A stretch of 13,963 nucleotides of DNA from Comamonadaceae bacterium (GTDB lineage: Bacteria > Pseudomonadota > Gammaproteobacteria > Burkholderiales > Burkholderiaceae_C). Position 1 is the stretch's first letter. Each line of letters starts with the position of its first letter. Shown here piece by piece: positions 1 to 6,210 of the stretch. Both the position numbers and the translations under genes were made by a program. The notes under the pieces were generated by a model, which saw nothing but the letters and a program-made list of their open reading frames with translations, ran no database searches and had not been told where the DNA came from. The stretch lies in contig CANCCF010000096.1 of NCBI GenBank assembly GCA_947374485.1, positions 1 to 13,963 on the forward strand. The letters are read 5' to 3'.

Positions 1-87
1 CCGGCACATCTCCGGCACCGGTAGACCAGCCTCAACACGTTTCAGGGCAGCCATGATCTGGCTGTCGGTAAATCTTGACTTCTTCAC
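1..87 (-). CDS. IS3-family transposase OrfA, N-terminal fragment (cut by window edge)
   Basis: Reading leftwards from a GTG at 87-85, 29 codons are open to the window edge. They begin M-K-K-S-R-F-T-D-S-Q-I-M-A-A-L-K, the well-known start of IS3-family OrfA proteins, whose helix-turn-helix binds the element ends. An AAGGA ribosome-binding site lies 8 nt upstream of the GTG (on the minus strand), which supports this start. OrfA and OrfB together normally make the transposase by frameshifting; only the first part of OrfA is in the window, so intactness cannot be judged. An imperfect palindrome (88-115, arms GTAGAA/TTCTAC) lies just upstream of the start. I could not recognise a terminal inverted repeat between the start codon and the repeat array at about 147, so the element boundary is not defined. 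Confidence 0.75.
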   Translation of the reverse strand, partial: MKKSRFTDSQIMAALKRVEAGLPVPEMCR

Positions 88-146
88 GTAGAACTTCCTT
101 CTTAGAAAATTCTACTTCTCGGACCTTTGGTTTATCGGGGGGATTA

Positions 147-435
147 CCCCCCCAACCCCCTCGCCCCGCCGGGCGAGGGGGCGCTTAATGCGGACAGCCG
201 ATTTGGTTGATTCGCGCCGGATACGGAATTACGGGCGAGGCGTTACCAACGCTCCTTCGCTTGCAAAGCTCACGCCTATAGTTCCGAGCGCCGAAGACAG
301 CACGGTAGCAATCGAAAAGTGTCTGGGCCTCACCCGCCGTTAATCCTTGACCGAAGCACACATACAAAATGGGCTGTCCGACTTGGCTCCCCTTTCACCC
401 CGACGGGGGTGAAAGGGGCGGGGGGGATAGGGGGG
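147..435. repeat. Structured intergenic repeat, copy 1
   Basis: First of two direct copies, offset by about 309 bp at the left end. The left boundary is a perfect 11-bp hairpin (156-166 with 171-181, CCCCCTCGCCC arms). The right boundary is a perfect 13-bp hairpin (389-401 with 406-418, CCCCTTTCACCCC arms, GACG loop). Inside lies an inverted repeat, CGGACAGCCGATTTGG at 191-206 against the complement of 364-380. Nested within that is a second imperfect inverted repeat (224-237 with 273-286). A 60-codon minus-strand open frame exists here, but its counterpart in copy 2 contains a stop, so it is not treated as a gene. This looks like a non-coding dispersed repeat or a MITE-like element; no target-site duplication was identified. 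Confidence 0.85.
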
Positions 436-454
436 AAACGGGTGCAGGTCCCCA

Positions 455-763
455 CTCCCCCCAACCCCCTCGCCCCGCCCGGCGAGGGGGCGCTTAATGC
501 GGACAGCCGATTTGGTTGCTTCGCGCCGAATACGGAATTACGTGCGGGGCGTTGCCACTGTGGTTTGTATTTACAGAGCTCACGCACGTAGTTCCGAGCG
601 CCGGAGTCGTCGTTGCCAAAGCTGAAAGTGCAACGGGCTTCGAAATCCGCCTTGGCCTCACCCGCCGTTAATCCTTAACCGAAGCGAACATACAAAATGG
701 GCTGTCCGCTTTAGCTCCCCTTTCACCCCGGCGGGGGTGAAAGGGGCGGGGGGGATAGGGGGG
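455..763. repeat. Structured intergenic repeat, copy 2
   Basis: Second copy of the same unit, about 19 bp longer in its interior than copy 1. The left hairpin has a 10-bp stem (465-474 with 481-490). The right hairpin is a perfect 13-bp stem (717-729 with 734-746). The terminal-type inverted repeat is at 500-515 and 692-708. The nested inverted repeat (533-546 with 583-596) matches at 13 of 14 positions. Ends and the nested arms are well conserved against copy 1, while the rest of the interior (about 550-580 and 600-650) has diverged, which suggests selection on structure rather than on a protein. The unit stops one base before the stop codon of the aldehyde dehydrogenase gene, so it also forms that gene's 3' flank. 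Confidence 0.85.
717..746 (-). terminator. Terminator-like hairpin after the aldehyde dehydrogenase gene
   Basis: The minus-strand transcript leaves the aldehyde dehydrogenase stop codon (767-765) and 18 nt later enters a perfect 13-bp stem with a 4-nt loop. No run of U follows the stem, so intrinsic termination is doubtful. The hairpin may rather protect the 3' end of the mRNA. It is an integral part of repeat copy 2 and is also present in copy 1. Confidence 0.3.
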
Positions 764-764
764 A

Positions 765-2195
765 TCACACCTCCCCGTAGCCCACAATCCCCTTGACCTC
801 CAGAAAATCGTGGATACCCCAGTCCGCATATTCACGCCCATTGCCCGACTGCTTGTAACCGCCAAAAGGCGCATGCGTATCCCAGTCCGGGTAGTTGATA
901 TTCACCTGCCCCGCGCGCAGCTGGCGGGCCACCGCACGGGCATGGCCCAGGTCGCCGGACTGCACATAGGCCGCCAGCCCATACACCGTGTCATTGGCAA
1001 TGGCGATGGCCTCTTCTTCGCTGTCGTAGGGGATGATGGCCAGCACCGGGCCGAAGATTTCCTCGCGGGCAATGGCCATGCCAGGCGTCACATGGCCGAA
1101 CACCGTGGGGCGCACGTAATAGCCACGCGTGAGGCCTTCGGGCCGTCCGGTGCCACCAGCCACCAGGGTGGCGCCCTCCTGGATGCCGACCTCGATCAGG
1201 TGCTGGATCTTGCTGAATTGCAGCGCACTCACCACCGGGCCCAGCACCGTGTCGGCCGCCTGCGGGTCACCTACTTTGTGACCTTCAGCACTGATCTTGG
1301 CAATGGCCAGGGCCTGAGCGTGCAGGGCGCGCGGCACCAGCATGCGGGTGGGCGCGTCACACGACTGGCCGGTGTTGCCAAAGCAGCCTTCCACGCCTTT
1401 GCGCACTGCGGTCTCCAGATCGGCATCGGCCAGGATGATGTTGGGTGACTTGCCGCCCAGCTCCTGCGCCACGCGCTTCACCGTGTCGGCCGCGTTCTTG
1501 GCCACCATGATGCCCGCGCGGGTGGAGCCGGTGAAGGACACCATGTCCACCTCCAGGTGGCCGGACATGGCCTGGCCCACCGAAGGGCCGTCGCCCTGCA
1601 CCATGTTGTAAACGCCCGCCGGGGTGCCTGCGGCATGCATGATTTCGGAGAACACCACCGCGCTGATGGGTGCGATCTCGCTGGGCTTGAGGACCACAGT
1701 GCAGCCCGCCGCAATGGCGGGTGCCACCTTGCACACAATCTGGTTCAGGGGCCAGTTCCAGGGCGTGATGAGCGCCGCCACACCAATGCCCTCATGCACC
1801 ACGCGCGTGCTGCCGCGCTGGCTCTCGAAGCTGAAGTTTTCCAGGGCGGCAATGGTGGCCTCCAGATGCACCCGGCCCGCCCAGGTTTGCGCATCACGTG
1901 CCCAGGCCATGGGGGCTCCCATTTCATCGGAGACCGCCCGCGCGATGTCTTCCGAGCGCTCGTTGTAGACCTCCAGAATGCGTTTGAGCAGTTTCAAGCG
2001 CTCGTCCTTGGTCGTCAGGGTAAAGGCCGGGAACGCCGCACGGGCGGCCGCCACCGCCCGGTCCACATCGGCGGCGCTGCCCATGGCGATGCGGGTATAG
2101 GCCTCTTCGGTGGCGGGGTTGATGACGTCCAGCGTGGCCGGTGTCGCCGGGTCGACCCAGGCGCCGTTGATGTAGAAGTGCAGGTGGTGGTTCAT
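765..2195 (-). CDS. NAD(P)-dependent aldehyde dehydrogenase
   Basis: This 476-residue protein is a full-length member of the aldehyde dehydrogenase superfamily, which oxidises aldehydes to carboxylic acids in the cytoplasm. Visible family residues are the Asn of P-W-N-W-P (N147), the cofactor-site Lys in L-K-P-S-E (K170), the general base in Q-E-L-G-G (E245), the catalytic Cys in G-Q-S-C (C279) and the ribose-binding Glu in E-I-F-G-P (E379). The C-terminal P-F-G-G-Y-K-Q-S-G-N-G-R-E stretch and overall look resemble the CddD-like/betaine-aldehyde-type subgroup, but the substrate cannot be read from sequence. The open frame continues upstream into the next gene; the ATG at 2195 is chosen because family homology begins there (F-Y-I-N-G-A-W) and AGGAA lies about 9 nt upstream. 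It lies 74 bp downstream of the acyltransferase fusion and could share its transcript. Confidence 0.93.
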   Translation of the reverse strand: MNHHLHFYINGAWVDPATPATLDVINPATEEAYTRIAMGSAADVDRAVAAARAAFPAFTLTTKDERLKLLKRILEVYNERSEDIARAVSDEMGAPMAWARDAQTWAGRVHLEATIAALENFSFESQRGSTRVVHEGIGVAALITPWNWPLNQIVCKVAPAIAAGCTVVLKPSEIAPISAVVFSEIMHAAGTPAGVYNMVQGDGPSVGQAMSGHLEVDMVSFTGSTRAGIMVAKNAADTVKRVAQELGGKSPNIILADADLETAVRKGVEGCFGNTGQSCDAPTRMLVPRALHAQALAIAKISAEGHKVGDPQAADTVLGPVVSALQFSKIQHLIEVGIQEGATLVAGGTGRPEGLTRGYYVRPTVFGHVTPGMAIAREEIFGPVLAIIPYDSEEEAIAIANDTVYGLAAYVQSGDLGHARAVARQLRAGQVNINYPDWDTHAPFGGYKQSGNGREYADWGIHDFLEVKGIVGYGEV

Positions 2196-2269
2196 GGGGG
2201 GTGTTCCTGAAAATGGAGTCAGCCATGAAGAATACCTGCACCTGGCTTTGCCTGGGTGCCAGCCTCCCC

Positions 2270-4183
2270 TTAGCCCCCGTGCTGCTGCAACAACTGCAGC
2301 ACGCGCTGGTGCAGCACTTCGGGCTGCACATCCACGGCCGCCAATGGCGCGCCCACCTGCAGGCCGACAAGGCTGAAGGCGCCACGGCGAAACGGTTTGA
2401 CCATGGCCGTGCCGCGCTCGATGCGGCTGAAGAACGAACCCCACAAATTGGTCAGCGCCATCGGCACCACCGGCACCTCCAGGCCTGCGGCCTGGAGGTG
2501 CTGCAGGATTTTCATGATGCCGCCCTTGAACACCTGCAACTCGCCGTCGCGGGTGATGCCGCCCTCGGGGAAGATGCACACCAGATCGCCCTCGGCGAGC
2601 TTGGCTGCCGCCGCCACAAAGGCCGCCTCATAGGCCTGCGGGTCTTGCGCGCGCGGCGCAATGGGGATGGCGCGGGCCAGCCGGAACAGCCAGCCCAGCA
2701 CCGGTATTTTGAAAATCTGGTGGTCCATCAGGAAGTAAATGGGCCGCGGGCTGGCGGCCATTAGCAGCATGGCGTCCACAAAGCTCACGTGGTTGCAGAC
2801 CAGAATGGCCGCACCCGTGTCCGGGATGTGGTGGCTGTCCACGGTGCGAAAGCGGTAAACCACGCGCGACAGCACCCAGGCCACGAAGCGCAGCAGGTAC
2901 TCGGGCACCAGCAAAAAGATGTAGCCGGCCACCAGCATGTTGGCCACACCGGTGAACAAAAAGATTTGCGGAATGGTGAAGCCTGCTCCCAGCAGGCTGC
3001 CTGCGATGAGCGAACTGGCAATCATGAACAGGGCATTGAGGATGTTGTTGGCGGCAATGATGCGGGCCCGGTGCGTGGGCTGGCTGCGCAGTTGGATGAG
3101 CGCATACATGGGCACGCTGTACAGGCCGGCAGACAGGCTCAGCAGCGCCAGGTCGGCCATCACACGCCAGTGCGCGCTCTGGCCCAAAAAGGCCGCCAGG
3201 CCCATGGTTTCTGACGGCGGCAGGCCGCGCGCCGCAAAGTACAAATCGATGGAGAACACGCTCATGCCAATGGCGCCCAGCGGCACCAGGCCGATCTCCA
3301 CCTGGCGGTGGCTGAGCACCTCGCACAGGAGCGAGCCCGTGCCAATGCCGATGGAGAACACCACCAAGAGCAACGAGGCCACCTGCGCATCACCATGCAG
3401 CACCTCTTTGGCCAGGCTGGGGAACTGGCTCAGAAACACGGCGCCGAAAAACCACATCCAGCTGATACCCAGCAGCGAGCGGAACACCACCACATTGCCA
3501 TGCGCCAGGCGCAGGTTGCGCCAGGTCTCCGACACCGGGTTCCAGTTGATTGTGAGTTGCGGGTCGGTGGCTGGGGCTGCAGGAATCAAGCCTGCGGCCA
3601 TGCGACCCAGCACAGCCAACAACACGCAGGCCACCGCCACCGTGCCGTGGCCGATATCGGGAATAGCCACCAGCAAGCCGCCCACCACATTGCCCAGCAG
3701 GATGGCCACAAAGGTGCCCATCTCCACCATGCCGTTGCCGCCGGTGAGCTCGTGCGTATCCAGCACCTGCGGCAGGTAGGCAAACTTCACCGGGCCAAAC
3801 AGGGTGGAGTGCACGCCCATCAAAAAAGTGCATAACAGGAGCACCGGCACCTGCCCCGCATAAAAGCCCCAGGCCGCCAGCAGCATGATGGCGATCTCCA
3901 GGTTCTTGACGAAGACGATCATGCGGGTCTTGTCGAACTTGTCGGCGAACTGGCCGCTGGTGGCGGAGAACAGCAAGAAAGGCAGGATGAACAAGGCCCC
4001 GATCACCAGCCCGGCCAGGGCGGGCGGCAACCAGCCCACGCTGAGCTGGTAGGTCACCATCACGGTGAAGGCAAATTTGAAGAGGTTGTCGTTGGCGGCA
4101 CCGGAGAACTGGGTCCAGAAAAACGGTGCAAAGCGCCTTTGGCGCAGCAGGTCAAACTGGTTGGCGGCTTCGGGTGGGCTCAA
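2270..4183 (-). CDS. MFS lysophospholipid transporter (LplT-like) fused to PlsC-type acyltransferase
   Basis: This 637-residue inner-membrane protein has two parts. Residues about 15-435 are a major facilitator with around 12 hydrophobic segments, starting F-W-T-Q-F-S-G-A-A-N-D-N-L-F-K, the LplT-type opening. Residues about 445-637 are a glycerolipid acyltransferase with the catalytic N-H-V-S-F-V-D box (H465, D470) and the substrate-binding F-P-E-G box (538-541). In E. coli LplT flips lysophospholipids inward and Aas re-acylates them; many bacteria fuse transporter, acyltransferase and an acyl-ACP synthetase. Here the synthetase domain is absent and the protein ends at about 637. The likely role is lysophospholipid salvage or remodelling, by inference. 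Start: the TTG at 4183 overlaps the TGA of the preceding small gene by four bases (TTGA) and has GGAG about 10 nt upstream. Any ATG further upstream would lie within that gene, and the next internal Met is inside the first helices. Confidence 0.88.
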   Translation of the reverse strand: MSPPEAANQFDLLRQRRFAPFFWTQFSGAANDNLFKFAFTVMVTYQLSVGWLPPALAGLVIGALFILPFLLFSATSGQFADKFDKTRMIVFVKNLEIAIMLLAAWGFYAGQVPVLLLCTFLMGVHSTLFGPVKFAYLPQVLDTHELTGGNGMVEMGTFVAILLGNVVGGLLVAIPDIGHGTVAVACVLLAVLGRMAAGLIPAAPATDPQLTINWNPVSETWRNLRLAHGNVVVFRSLLGISWMWFFGAVFLSQFPSLAKEVLHGDAQVASLLLVVFSIGIGTGSLLCEVLSHRQVEIGLVPLGAIGMSVFSIDLYFAARGLPPSETMGLAAFLGQSAHWRVMADLALLSLSAGLYSVPMYALIQLRSQPTHRARIIAANNILNALFMIASSLIAGSLLGAGFTIPQIFLFTGVANMLVAGYIFLLVPEYLLRFVAWVLSRVVYRFRTVDSHHIPDTGAAILVCNHVSFVDAMLLMAASPRPIYFLMDHQIFKIPVLGWLFRLARAIPIAPRAQDPQAYEAAFVAAAAKLAEGDLVCIFPEGGITRDGELQVFKGGIMKILQHLQAAGLEVPVVPMALTNLWGSFFSRIERGTAMVKPFRRGAFSLVGLQVGAPLAAVDVQPEVLHQRVLQLLQQHGG

Positions 4184-4356
4184 GCGATGCGCTCCAGAAT
4201 CAGCACGGCAAAAAACCCCAAGCCTGCCAGCACGGCCCACTTCAACACCACGAGGCCGAAGCGCTTGAAGCGCTCCTGGCCGGTGCCAGCGTAGAGGGCA
4301 AAACTGACGATGACACCCAGTGCGCAAAGAATGGCCAGCCAGCGGAAGATCAGCAT
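4180..4356 (-). CDS. Small two-helix membrane protein, unknown function
   Basis: This 58-codon gene is read from an ATG at 4356 (start M-L-I-F-R-W-L-A-I-L) to a TGA at 4182-4180. Two hydrophobic segments, about residues 2-24 and 34-56, are joined by a short charged loop (G-Q-E-R-F-K-R-F), so a hairpin in the inner membrane is likely. Support for it being real: a GGGGG ribosome-binding site about 9 nt upstream, only 21 bp after the lpxC stop, and a four-base overlap with the TTG start of the transporter/acyltransferase gene, as expected for translational coupling. I do not recognise the family. Its position between lpxC and an acyltransferase suggests an envelope-linked accessory role, but that rests on context alone. 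Confidence 0.75.
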   Translation of the reverse strand: MLIFRWLAILCALGVIVSFALYAGTGQERFKRFGLVVLKWAVLAGLGFFAVLILERIA

Positions 4357-4377
4357 GGTGGTGGCCCCCTGTGAACC

Positions 4378-5301
4378 TTACCAGGCGCGCGCGGGTTGCG
4401 CGAAACCCTGGGGCGCCTGTTTGACGTCTTCAAACGTCACCACGTCCCAGCAGTCCTTCTGCAGCAGCAGCTCGCGCAGCAGCTTGTTGTTCATGGCGTG
4501 GCCCGAACGGAAGGCCGCGTAGCTGGCCAGCAGGGGTTTGCCCACCAGGTACAGGTCACCCATGGCGTCGAGGATCTTGTGTTTGACGAACTCGTCGTCA
4601 TAGCGCAGGCCGTCGGCGTTGAGCACCTTGTAGTCGTCCATGACGATGGCATTGTCCAGCCCGCCGCCCAGGGCCAGGCCATTGGCGCGCATCATCTCCA
4701 CGTCCTTGGTGAAGCCGAAAGTGCGCGCGCGCGCGATGTCGCGCGAGTAGGAGCCGGTGCTGAGGTCAAACTCCACGCGCTGGCCAGTGGAGTCCACTGC
4801 CGGGTGGTTGAAGTCAATCTCGAAGCTGAGCTTGTAGCCGTGGAAGGGCTCCAGCCGCGCCCACTTTTCAGCGGCTCCCGTGCCCTCGCGCACCTCCACC
4901 GGTTTCAACAAGCGAATGAAGCGGCGCGGCGCGTTCTGCAACTCGATGCCCGCGCTTTGCAGCAGGAACACGAACGAGGCGGCCGAGCCATCCAGGATCG
5001 GAATCTCTTCGGCCGTGATGTCCACATACAGGTTGTCCACGCCCAGACCCGAGCAGGCCGACATCAGGTGCTCCACCGTCAAGACTTTGGCATTGCCCTT
5101 GGACAAGGTGGAAGCCAACCGCGTGTCCGTCACCGCCTCGGCCGACACGGGAATCTCCACCACCTGCGGCAGGTCGACCCGGCGAAACACGATGCCGGTG
5201 TCGGGGGCTGCCGGGCGCAAGGTGATTTCCACCCGCTGGCCGCTGTGCAGACCCACGCCGACTGCGTGGGTGAGGGATTTGAGGGTTCTTTGTTTGAGCA
5301 C
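4378..5301 (-). CDS. lpxC: UDP-3-O-acyl-N-acetylglucosamine deacetylase
   Basis: LpxC is the Zn-dependent deacetylase that performs the committed step of lipid A synthesis in the cytoplasm. The 307-residue protein matches the family's usual length. The two repeated domains are present. The metal ligands are H78 in V-E-H-L-M, H241 and D245 in V-K-H-K-I-L-D. The catalytic base is E77 and the active-site His is H268 in S-G-H-A-M-N-N. The start is a GTG at 5301, beginning L-K-Q-R-T-L-K-S-L, the conserved LpxC N-terminus. No clear Shine-Dalgarno sequence precedes it. The gene starts 9 bp after the stop of the GNAT toxin gene and no good promoter is visible immediately upstream. In E. coli lpxC directly follows ftsZ; here about 6 kb separate them. 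E. coli LpxC is degraded by FtsH through its C-terminal tail; whether this tail (P-A-R-A-W) acts similarly is unknown. Confidence 0.97.
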   Translation of the reverse strand: MLKQRTLKSLTHAVGVGLHSGQRVEITLRPAAPDTGIVFRRVDLPQVVEIPVSAEAVTDTRLASTLSKGNAKVLTVEHLMSACSGLGVDNLYVDITAEEIPILDGSAASFVFLLQSAGIELQNAPRRFIRLLKPVEVREGTGAAEKWARLEPFHGYKLSFEIDFNHPAVDSTGQRVEFDLSTGSYSRDIARARTFGFTKDVEMMRANGLALGGGLDNAIVMDDYKVLNADGLRYDDEFVKHKILDAMGDLYLVGKPLLASYAAFRSGHAMNNKLLRELLLQKDCWDVVTFEDVKQAPQGFAQPARAW

Positions 5302-5310
5302 GGTCTGAGT

Positions 5311-5799
5311 TTACCGGGGACTGATGGTCTGGACCGGCAAGAACATCAGCAAGGGCTGGTCAGGTGCAGCCTGAAAACCATAGCGGGCGTAAAAGGCCGC
5401 AGCCACTTCGTCTATCGCATCCACGAACAGGCCAATGCCACCGGCCTGCGCATGGATGCGATGCGAGCGCGTGAGTGCATCCATCAACAGCCATTCACCC
5501 AGACCCCGGTTCTGGCAGCGCACATCCACCGCCAGCCGGCCCAAGCGCACACCGGGTGCGCGGCGCGGCATCTTCTTGCGCCAGGCAGCGGGCAGATGCT
5601 GGCTGTCGAGCTCTGCCAGGGTCAGCGCGTAGTAGGCGCAAATGCGCGTTGGCGCGTCGTCCTGGACTGCCACAAAGGTTTTTGAGAGGCCCTTTTTCTG
5701 GTGCTGGCTGGCCACCTGCGCGAGCCACGCGTTCAGCTCTGGCCGGCCACAATCAAAGGCCTGCCGATCGTGGCTACCAGTTAAAGGCAGTACCTGCAT
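5311..5799 (-). CDS. TacT-like GNAT acetyltransferase toxin
   Basis: This 162-residue protein has the features of TacT/AtaT-type GNAT toxins, which acetylate the amino acid on charged tRNA and so stop translation. The N-terminal F-D-C-G-x-x-x-L-N-x-W-L signature (about 15-26) is followed by K-T-F-V (40-43). The acetyl-CoA-binding loop Q-N-R-G-L-G is at 96-101. The catalytic Tyr in F-Y-A-R-Y-G-F is Y140, the same number as in Salmonella TacT. It overlaps the antitoxin gene by 26 bp, the usual arrangement for this module. The open frame runs further upstream to 5931, inside the antitoxin gene; the ATG at 5799 is chosen because the family start (M-Q-V-L-P-L) is there. Which tRNA is the target cannot be told from sequence. 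Confidence 0.88.
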   Translation of the reverse strand: MQVLPLTGSHDRQAFDCGRPELNAWLAQVASQHQKKGLSKTFVAVQDDAPTRICAYYALTLAELDSQHLPAAWRKKMPRRAPGVRLGRLAVDVRCQNRGLGEWLLMDALTRSHRIHAQAGGIGLFVDAIDEVAAAFYARYGFQAAPDQPLLMFLPVQTISPR

Positions 5800-6079
5800 C
5801 GTCCTTGCGGGCTTTTTTGTAGCGGGCCAGTGCGGCCTGCAAGGTCTTGTTGGGTTTGGGTGGTGCCTCTGCAAGCGCCAGCATCCAGTTCCAGTCACGC
5901 GCAGACAGGCGTATGACTTCCTCACGCGCAATCACAGACTGCGCTTCTTTCAAGGCCGCCTGCACCAGAAACTGGTTCACCGTGGCACCGGTCAATTCGG
6001 CGGCACGGCACAGGGTTTCGTAAACCTCATGCGGCACGCGTGCGCCGATGCGGTCTTGTTTGGCAACAACAGTTTCCAC
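5774..6079 (-). CDS. DUF1778-type ribbon-helix-helix antitoxin
   Basis: This is the antitoxin partner of the overlapping GNAT gene. From the chosen start it has 101 residues: an N-terminal ribbon-helix-helix DNA-binding region (about 1-50, with R-I-G-A-R-V-P-H-E-V and a helix rich in Ala/Leu) and a C-terminal toxin-neutralising arm ending P-P-K-P-N-K-T-L then A-L-A-R-Y. In this family the antitoxin blocks the acetyltransferase and, with it, represses the operon. Start choice: an ATG at 6109 is in frame, but it lies inside a -10-like box and has no ribosome-binding site. The GTG at 6079 has GGAGG exactly 5 nt upstream and gives a typical DUF1778 N-terminus (E-T-V-V-A-K-Q-D-R). Confidence 0.87.
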   Translation of the reverse strand: METVVAKQDRIGARVPHEVYETLCRAAELTGATVNQFLVQAALKEAQSVIAREEVIRLSARDWNWMLALAEAPPKPNKTLQAALARYKKARKDDAGTAFNW

Positions 6080-6107
6080 AGCATCCTCCAACGCATGGCA
6101 AAAGCCC

Positions 6108-6136
6108 ATTGTAGCGATGGCGCCAAAATGGCGCCA
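6108..6136 (-). promoter_or_regulatory. Toxin-antitoxin promoter region with twin palindromic operator
   Basis: On the minus strand a TACAAT -10-like box (6113-6108) lies about 30 nt upstream of the antitoxin GTG. Just upstream, in the spacer/-35 region, are two identical perfect palindromes TGGCGCCA (6118-6125 and 6129-6136). They are 11 bp apart centre to centre, which is one helical turn. That is a suitable operator for a ribbon-helix-helix antitoxin that represses its own operon. No strong -35 hexamer was found at 17 bp. The palindromes are seen directly; the repressor role is inferred. Confidence 0.55.
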
Positions 6137-6158
6137 CCCGGCAAGCCCCAGAAAGGCG

Positions 6159-6187
6159 TTGCCTACAAAAATGGCTCTTGCTATAAC
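6159..6187 (+). promoter_or_regulatory. Sigma70-type promoter of the solute-binding protein gene
   Basis: TTGCCT (6159-6164), a 17-bp spacer and TATAAC (6182-6187) stand 23 bp before the ATG at 6211. This predicts a short leader of about 17 nt that contains the GAGGAG ribosome-binding site. It diverges from the toxin-antitoxin promoter, and the palindromes at 6118-6136 lie only 23 bp away, so binding there might influence both directions. Confidence 0.55.
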
Positions 6188-6210
6188 GGCCCGCAAAGCG
6201 AGGAGCAGCC

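Noticed and set aside
185..587. Minus- and plus-strand open frames of 60-90 codons inside the two repeat copies, some sharing text such as A-R-N-Y-x-R-E-L-C
   Set aside because: The similarity follows from the DNA repeat. The matching frame in copy 2 contains a stop and frames run into the GC hairpins. No ribosome-binding sites were seen.
147..763. CRISPR-like or tandem array
   Set aside because: There are only two long units with internal symmetry, not short regularly spaced repeats with unique spacers, and no cas genes are present.
4184..4327. N-terminal extension of the transporter/acyltransferase protein to an upstream start
   Set aside because: The extension lies wholly within the small membrane protein gene in another frame and reads as an Arg/Gly/Pro-rich string. 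The TTG at 4183 has a suitable ribosome-binding site and a stop/start overlap.
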